Assembly: GCF_017874215.1 (NCBI RefSeq)
Contig: NZ_JAGGLB010000015.1
Span: 62,001-126,000 of the forward strand
Origin: Paenibacillus eucommiae
GTDB lineage: Bacteria > Bacillota > Bacilli > Paenibacillales > NBRC-103111
Direction: 5' to 3'
Length of the DNA: 64,000 bases
In this document: positions 59,672-64,000 of the stretch, in pieces
Layout of the letters: every line of letters begins with the position of its first letter
How positions within the stretch are numbered: position 1 is the stretch's first letter
Notes under the pieces: model-generated
Seen by the model: only the letters and a program-made list of their open reading frames with translations
What the model was told of the DNA's origin: nothing
The model's database searches: none
Position numbers and translations under genes: made by a program

Positions 59672-61003
59672 TTATAGCAAGTCAGCTGCCAATTGTGCCA
59701 GATGGGAACGCTCGCCGCGCTCAAGCGTAATATGACCACTTACACTTTCCTGCTTGAAACGCTCTACCACATACGTGAGCCCATTGCTGGAAGCGTCCAG
59801 ATAAGGATGATCTATTTGCTCCGGATCACCGAGAAGCACAATTTTACTTCCTTCTCCTACGCGGGAGACAATTGTTTTGACTTCGTGCTTCGATAAATTT
59901 TGCGCTTCATCAATGATGATGAATTGTCCGGGTATGGAGCGACCGCGAATGTAGGTGAGTGCCTCCACTTGAATGCTGCCCATCCCAGCTAAAATTTTAT
60001 CGATATCACCCGATTTTTTGGTGTCAAACAGAAATTCCAGATTATCGTATATCGGCTGCATCCAGGGACGAAGCTTTTCGTCCTTTTCGCCGGGAAGGTA
60101 TCCGATATCTTTGCCCATAGGAACAACGGGTCTTGCAATCAGCAGTTTTTTGTATTTGTGCTCGTCTTCAATTTTCATCAGTCCGGCCGCAAGCGTAAGC
60201 AGTGTTTTCCCGGTTCCGGCTTTACCTGTCAAAGTGACGAGTGGGATTTCATCATTGAGAAGCAGCTCAAGCGCCATCCTCTGTTGTGCATTACGTGCTG
60301 AGATGCCCCAAATCGGCTCATTGCTAATAAATAGCGGCTCCAGCCTCTTTCCTTCCGCGTTCACTTTTAACAAAGCAGACTTAGAGGTACCCAGCTCATC
60401 CTTCAAAATTACAAATTCATGAGGGTTGAGCGTGTAAGAAAGATTCAACGAGTTTACGGTTAGAAACCGGTATGAATAAAATTCATCAATAACGGAAGGA
60501 TGCACCTGCAGAGTCAAGCAGCCCGTATAAATATCCGATTGGGCAACGATGCGGTCTGTTAAATAATCTTGTGCAGTCAGTCCCAGGACATCTGCCTTGA
60601 TCCGGACAAGCGTATCCTTGCTGACGATAATAACAGGACTGGGTTCCCCGCTTGCCTGCTCCTCGAGATGATAATTAAGCGCAACTGCGAGAATACGGTT
60701 ATCGTTCGTGAGTTCCGCGAAGGCCTCCTGCAGCTTGGAAAAGCTTTTGTGATTCAGCTCAACCTTGATGCTCCCTCCACTTTCTAGCAATACTCCATCA
60801 GAAAGATTGCCTTTGGCCCTAAGACTGTCCAGCAGCCTGGATACTTGTCTTGCATTTCTGCCAAGTTCATCAGCATTTCGTTTCTTGGAGTCAATTTCCT
60901 CTAACACCACAGCCGGTATGACTACTTCATTGTCATCAAAAGCAAAAATTGCATTAGGGTCTTGAAGCAGCACATTGGTATCCAGTACATATTTTTTTTT
61001 CAT
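59672..61003 (-). CDS. ylaK: PhoH family PIN-ATPase (YlaK)
   Basis: A 443-residue protein joining an N-terminal PIN ribonuclease domain (YVLDTNVLLQDP, acidic residues about 8-40 and EIDSKKR) to a C-terminal PhoH ATPase with Walker A GKAGTGKT (260-267) and Walker B QFIIIDEAQN. PIN-PhoH proteins act as RNA helicase/ribonucleases. GGGAGGG precedes the ATG. It is divergent from ylaJ, and near ylaL as in Bacillus. Confidence 0.93.
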   Translation of the reverse strand: MKKKYVLDTNVLLQDPNAIFAFDDNEVVIPAVVLEEIDSKKRNADELGRNARQVSRLLDSLRAKGNLSDGVLLESGGSIKVELNHKSFSKLQEAFAELTNDNRILAVALNYHLEEQASGEPSPVIIVSKDTLVRIKADVLGLTAQDYLTDRIVAQSDIYTGCLTLQVHPSVIDEFYSYRFLTVNSLNLSYTLNPHEFVILKDELGTSKSALLKVNAEGKRLEPLFISNEPIWGISARNAQQRMALELLLNDEIPLVTLTGKAGTGKTLLTLAAGLMKIEDEHKYKKLLIARPVVPMGKDIGYLPGEKDEKLRPWMQPIYDNLEFLFDTKKSGDIDKILAGMGSIQVEALTYIRGRSIPGQFIIIDEAQNLSKHEVKTIVSRVGEGSKIVLLGDPEQIDHPYLDASSNGLTYVVERFKQESVSGHITLERGERSHLAQLAADLL

Positions 61004-61104
61004 CGTAGGTCCCTCCCTGGATTGGCGTTAGAGCTATACATAGAAAATAGCTGTTAAGGACAAATTAAACCAATCAAATCATCATATAGAAAGGATGCAT
61101 TTAC

Positions 61105-61650
61105 TTGAAATTAGTTTGCTTATCATTGCTGTTGGTGTTTTTTGCTGCAGGCTGCAGCCAAAACCAGCGAAACAACGTCCCCTCCTCTCCAAGTACGCAG
61201 CAAAATGGAATCAAAGTCCAGCAAATCGCTCCGCAAAAGCAAGAAATTGAGAATAAACAAGCTGTAAGCGACCGATTAGAAATGCTGGCCTCCAGCATTC
61301 CTCAGGTGCAGAGTGCACACTGTGTCGTGCTTGGCAATACAGCAGTAATCGGGATCAATGTAAACCCGGAAATGGATAGAGCCAAAGTTGGAACTGTTAA
61401 ATATGCAGTTGCCGAAGCTCTACGCAAAGACCCTGATGGTGTGAATGCGATCGTCACTGCGGACATGGACGTTGATCAAAGGCTGCGTGAGATTAAAGAA
61501 AGTATCCAAGGTGGTCGGCCTGTATCCGGCTTTGCTGAGGAAATGGCTGATATTATTGGCCGCATCATGCCACAGCTGCCCAGAGATGTACAACCACCCG
61601 GCAATCCCGCAACCCAAGGAGCAAATCAGGTCGGACAGCCTGGCGCATAG
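61105..61650 (+). CDS. ylaJ: YhcN/YlaJ family sporulation lipoprotein
   Basis: A 181-residue protein with a short lipoprotein signal ending in lipobox FAAGC (Cys about residue 17), a Gln/Asn-rich linker and the YhcN/YlaJ domain (DRLEMLASSIPQVQSAHCVVLGNTAVIGINV). Such lipoproteins occur in the spore membrane and are linked to germination. The start is a TTG at 61105 with AAAGGA upstream; the nearby ATG at 61095 is out of frame. Pro/Gly/Gln-rich tail. Confidence 0.87.
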   Translation: MKLVCLSLLLVFFAAGCSQNQRNNVPSSPSTQQNGIKVQQIAPQKQEIENKQAVSDRLEMLASSIPQVQSAHCVVLGNTAVIGINVNPEMDRAKVGTVKYAVAEALRKDPDGVNAIVTADMDVDQRLREIKESIQGGRPVSGFAEEMADIIGRIMPQLPRDVQPPGNPATQGANQVGQPGA

Positions 61651-61664
61651 CTGAAAGAAGCCAA

Positions 61665-61701
61665 TAAAAGCCTAACAGCTGCATGCTGTTTAGGCTTTTT
61701 T
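61665..61701. terminator. Bidirectional terminator between ylaJ and ylaL
   Basis: AAAAGCCTAACAGC pairs with GCTGTTTAGGCTTTTTT through one bulged base and is followed by T6 on the plus strand. The ylaL stop lies inside it. Confidence 0.87.
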
Positions 61702-62142
61702 CATCGCATCGAAAACTTGTCGGTCCAGCTTCTCAGCCGCACGTTTGTCATAGGTTTTCTCATATTCAGGCTCGGTAATAATTCGTGCTCCGTAGAACAT
61801 AGCATCTCTAACTGATTCAATGTCTACATCAACACAAATCAGCTTAAAGGGAACCCCTTCCAGGGCTTCTGCAACTATGTTTGCGGTTCCGCTGATAGCA
61901 TGTACAGACCCAGCACCAATAAAGCTCAAGGTAACTTGGTGATTCGCCAAAAGATTGGCAGCAATTCTTGATCGCTGATCAACTGCGAACCGAATCGTCT
62001 TGGAATCTTTGGCATAAACCCAGGAGATCGCATTTACACATGGTGCACCTGTTTCATAATCCAGGGTGCTCAGAAGCAGGAATTTCTCCTTTTGCAGGAC
62101 TGCGAACAATGGATTAGACAATTCTGTAATGAGTTCAGCCAA
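61690..62142 (-). CDS. ylaL: Pyridoxamine 5'-phosphate oxidase-fold protein (YlaL)
   Basis: A 150-residue split-barrel flavin-binding-type protein (FLLLSTLDYETGAPCVNAISWVYAKD, NHQVTLSFIGAGSVHAISGTA). The family includes FMN- and heme-binding proteins; the true PNP oxidase residues cannot be confirmed. TTG 62142 is 9 nt from AGGAGGTG; a GTG at 62154 overlaps that site. A 7-bp inverted repeat AGTAAGT / ACTTACT lies between a TATAAT (62197-62192, minus) and the gene. Confidence 0.82.
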   Translation of the reverse strand: MAELITELSNPLFAVLQKEKFLLLSTLDYETGAPCVNAISWVYAKDSKTIRFAVDQRSRIAANLLANHQVTLSFIGAGSVHAISGTANIVAEALEGVPFKLICVDVDIESVRDAMFYGARIITEPEYEKTYDKRAAEKLDRQVFDAMKKA

Positions 62143-62163
62143 TGATGCTTGCACCTCCTACAA

Positions 62164-62197
62164 AGTAAGTGATGAGCTAACTTACTCCCTCATTATA
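62164..62197 (-). promoter_or_regulatory. Possible -10 and operator of ylaL
   Basis: TATAAT on the minus strand (62197-62192) is followed by AGTAAGT-N9-ACTTACT (62164-62186 region). No convincing -35 was found. Confidence 0.4.
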
Positions 62198-62244
62198 GCA
62201 TATGCGCTAACAAGCATCCACCGTTATGTATACCAACATTTCCC

Positions 62245-62523
62245 TTACTGTTCATTATATTTCGGATTGGAGAGAATATCCTCCAGCAGCTTTTCTGCAG
62301 CTTCCCGGTCAAAAACTTTTTTCTTGATGACATCTTCGTGTTCATAGCAAATATAAATCATTTCATCATCTTTACTATCGATATAAAAATCAGTCAATCC
62401 ATGATCCTCGGTTAATATTTGTTCGAAAAAACCCATTGTCGCTTGGGCCGCGTGATCGTCTGGCCTTGCCTCAGCCACGATAACCATCTGCAGCCAATTG
62501 AAAAGCGCATCCTGCAATGTCAC
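62245..62523 (-). CDS. Hypothetical protein, about 92 residues
   Basis: I do not recognise the family. The acidic, soluble protein contains WLQMVIVAEARPDDHAAQAT, DFYIDSKDDEMIYICYEHE and a Lys/Glu-rich C-terminus. The GTG at 62523 overlaps the stop of the upstream gene (GTGA), with GGGAGG 13 nt upstream, so coupled translation is likely. The frame is open to 62619, giving a longer alternative. Confidence 0.65.
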   Translation of the reverse strand: MTLQDALFNWLQMVIVAEARPDDHAAQATMGFFEQILTEDHGLTDFYIDSKDDEMIYICYEHEDVIKKKVFDREAAEKLLEDILSNPKYNEQ

Positions 62524-62960
62524 GTTTGGACACCGTCCTCCCGAAGTATAATGATGCTCCATCCCCGCTGCAGCCATTCTATGCAAATATGCTTCCAGCC
62601 AAGCTGGGCATCTGTCCATAGGTCGCCTTTGTCTAAAAGCAGCAGTGCAGCAGCTTCCTCGTTCCTAAGCAGGCGATCGAGGAAAGCCTCACCGCAATGG
62701 GATAAATGCAGCGGCTCGCCATTAAATATCAGCTCGCCTGCCTCGCTCAAATCAAGCTGCACATCCATATTGGATCCGCATAATTCCTCATCATCGCTAA
62801 GCAGCAGATCCGCTTTGAAGAGGGGCAGCAGCCTGGGATGAAGGCCATGCATCATCTGTCTGAATGCTTCGAACTCCCCGAGTGGCTGTCCAAGTATTCT
62901 TTCAGCCCCTAAGCGCAAAGGAGACCGCCCCAAAACAGGTGTGAGCCAATATCTAGGCAT
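62520..62960 (-). CDS. Hypothetical protein, 146 residues
   Basis: I do not recognise the family. Features: N-terminal MPRYWLTPVLGRSPLRLGAE, a Leu/Glu-rich middle and two Trp-rich stretches near the end (WTDAQLGWKHICIEWLQRGW). No signal peptide or catalytic motif. It sits 23 bp after ylaH and overlaps the next gene by 4 bp, so all three probably share a transcript. The ribosome site is weak. Confidence 0.7.
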   Translation of the reverse strand: MPRYWLTPVLGRSPLRLGAERILGQPLGEFEAFRQMMHGLHPRLLPLFKADLLLSDDEELCGSNMDVQLDLSEAGELIFNGEPLHLSHCGEAFLDRLLRNEEAAALLLLDKGDLWTDAQLGWKHICIEWLQRGWSIIILREDGVQT

Positions 62961-62983
62961 GTCTTAACGCCCCGTTCCCCCGA

Positions 62984-63268
62984 TTATTCTGAGGACGATT
63001 TACGTCCGCTTCGTTTTTCAATAAAATAGCGCACCCTTACGAGCAGCATCAGAAAGATTGCTATGGCCAGACAAAGTATAATCGGAAGCCCCGCTAATTG
63101 AAAAAAAAGCAGCATCAAGGAGCCGATGCCCATAAGCACATATACAAGCAAAGCCTTCAATACAGGTAGTCTGCGTGTACGAAATACTTTGTTATACACA
63201 TAGGAAAGAAATATGAAGATCAAAATATACGTTATGATTACATGATCAGCAAACCACTCATTCAACAT
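62984..63268 (-). CDS. ylaH: YlaH-like membrane protein
   Basis: A 94-residue protein with three hydrophobic segments (about residues 8-25, 33-55, 57-75) and a basic C-terminus (YFIEKRSGRK). It matches the YlaH-like family in size, topology (RRLPVLKALLVYVLM) and position beside typA. Function unknown. ATG 63268 is 9 nt from AAAGGTGG. Confidence 0.82.
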   Translation of the reverse strand: MLNEWFADHVIITYILIFIFLSYVYNKVFRTRRLPVLKALLVYVLMGIGSLMLLFFQLAGLPIILCLAIAIFLMLLVRVRYFIEKRSGRKSSSE

Positions 63269-63296
63269 GAAATGATGCCACCTTTCAAATATAGGG

Positions 63297-63335
63297 AAAA
63301 GGGAAATGCAGCTAGGCTTTCTCCGCATTTCCCTT
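63297..63335 (-). terminator. Terminator after typA
   Basis: The perfect 11-bp stem AAGGGAAATGC / GCATTTCCCTT with a 15-nt loop is followed on the minus strand by TTCCC and T-rich sequence 8 bp past the stop. Confidence 0.75.
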
Positions 63336-63343
63336 AACTTGCT

Positions 63344-64000
63344 TTAAACTGTTGATTCAGCCGTTTTACGATGCTTCTCTGCACGCTCACGCTCACTTTT
63401 ATTTAAAAGCTTTTTGCGTATACGCACAGATTTCGGAGTAATCTCACATAATTCATCGTCATTCAAATATTCAAGCGCCTGCTCCAAAGAATGTGAGCGT
63501 GGAGTTTTCATCTTCACGGTTTCTTCTTTGTTTGCAGAGCGGATATTATTCACTTGCTTTTCTTTACATATATTAACAATAATGTCGTTATCGCGATTAT
63601 GCTCACCAACGACCATACCTTCATAAATCTCTGCTCCCGGGTACAGGAACATAATGCCGCGGTCTTCAACGGAAAGAATTCCGTAAAGAGTACAAGTGCC
63701 AGTTTCGCTTGAAACCAATACGCCTTCATGACGGCCGCCTACACCAGCGCCTTGATAAGGACCATAGCTGTCAAAGGCATGGTTCATGATGCCGTAACCG
63801 CGAGTAAGTGTCAGGAAGTTCGTTCTGTAACCAATAAGACCTCTTGCCGGAATATTGAACTCGAGTCTAACGTTCCCGCTTCCGTTATTGATCATGTTGA
63901 CCATCTCTGCTTTGCGAGTGCCGAGACTCTCCATTACAGCACCCATGCTATCTTCAGGTACGTCAATGATAAGATGCTCAATTGGCTCCATCTTTTGTCC
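63344..64000 (-). CDS. typA: Translational GTPase TypA/BipA (partial, 5' end beyond window)
   Basis: The C-terminal 218 residues or so are visible and the frame stays open to the right edge, with GQKMEPIEHLIIDVPED near the edge. It shows the TypA C-terminal domain (RGLIGYRTNFLTLTRGYGIMNHAFDSYGPY and VVGEHNRDNDIIVNICKEKQVNNIRSA). The GTPase domain would lie off-window. TypA assists ribosome assembly and stress responses. Bacillus ylaG is the same gene next to ylaH. Confidence 0.95.
   Translation of the reverse strand, partial: GQKMEPIEHLIIDVPEDSMGAVMESLGTRKAEMVNMINNGSGNVRLEFNIPARGLIGYRTNFLTLTRGYGIMNHAFDSYGPYQGAGVGGRHEGVLVSSETGTCTLYGILSVEDRGIMFLYPGAEIYEGMVVGEHNRDNDIIVNICKEKQVNNIRSANKEETVKMKTPRSHSLEQALEYLNDDELCEITPKSVRIRKKLLNKSERERAEKHRKTAESTV

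Noticed and set aside
62245..62960. Single frameshifted gene instead of two overlapping genes
   Set aside because: The overlap is a normal GTGA stop-start with a ribosome site upstream, and both frames have natural protein composition. A frameshift cannot be fully excluded without homologues.
1..64000. tRNA, rRNA, riboswitch (T-box, S-box), prophage or insertion sequence
   Set aside because: I looked for these, especially near dapL, ahcY and divIVA, and saw no convincing signature, cloverleaf or transposase.

Overview
The window reads as a chromosomal segment of an endospore-forming Gram-positive bacterium, most probably Paenibacillus or a close relative. The evidence is a complete dcw cluster of Bacillus type with sporulation genes built in (spoVD, spoVE, spoIIGA-sigE-sigG), strong AGGAGG ribosome sites, frequent GTG/TTG starts, bacillithiol synthesis (bshC), an LL-diaminopimelate aminotransferase (dapL), DUF2626, and moderate GC. 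No tRNA, rRNA, CRISPR array, phage or transposase gene was seen. Species assignment is inference from gene content and order.

Layout. 1-2687 (minus): ABC efflux operon (ATPase, membrane-fusion lipoprotein, permease cut by the left edge). 2906-5810 (plus): M20 peptidase and 14-helix MFS exporter. 5811-6530: repeat-rich non-coding island. 6531-15222 (minus): pyrimidine operon pyrR-pyrB-pyrC-carA-carB-pyrF-pyrE, preceded by a sigma-A promoter and a PyrR attenuator. 15605-17887 (minus): dapL and an RluD-type pseudouridine synthase. 18007-18735 (plus): an inverted DksA/YlyA-like gene. 18742-26233 (minus): DUF5665, divIVA, ylmH, ylmG, sepF, ylmE, pgeF, ylmC, sigG, sigE, spoIIGA. 26946-47148 (minus): ftsZ, ftsA, divIB, murA, murB, murG, spoVE, murD, mraY, murF, murE, spoVD, pbpB, ftsL, rsmH, mraZ, transcribed from mraZ towards ftsZ. 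47268-54871 (minus): DUF4349 lipoprotein, ahcY, bshC, a second repeat island, ComFB-like gene, DUF3397, panE and a GerR/RsfA-type regulator. 55147-59413: DUF2626, a MidA-type methyltransferase (minus), a lipoprotein, a secreted coiled-coil protein and an unknown gene. 59672-64000: yla-type block (ylaK, ylaJ, ylaL, two unknown genes, ylaH, typA cut by the right edge).

How the genes work together. The central 30 kb builds and divides the wall: MurA/B/D/E/F, MraY and MurG make lipid II, SpoVE/FtsW with PBP2B and SpoVD polymerise and cross-link it, and FtsZ, FtsA, SepF, FtsL, DivIB and DivIVA place the septum. SpoIIGA, SigE and SigG then reuse the septum for sporulation. DapL supplies the meso-diaminopimelate precursor that MurE adds. 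Pyrimidine synthesis supplies UTP for UDP-sugars and is controlled by UMP through PyrR.

Most unusual content. Three intergenic islands carry a non-coding inverted-repeat element of about 130 bp. It has two nested arm pairs, a loop of exactly 25 nt in all three complete copies despite different loop sequence, and outer arms that differ between copies but match within each copy. A fourth copy is only a left half. Two of the islands also carry arrays of 25-nt hairpins built on TTTAACGATG/CATCGTTAAA (four and three units). A separate 40-bp tandem repeat with its own hairpin lies upstream of mraY and shares a GCTTACGAAG core with the divIB-murA spacer. A possible 26-residue small gene lies in the ftsZ-spoIIGA gap.
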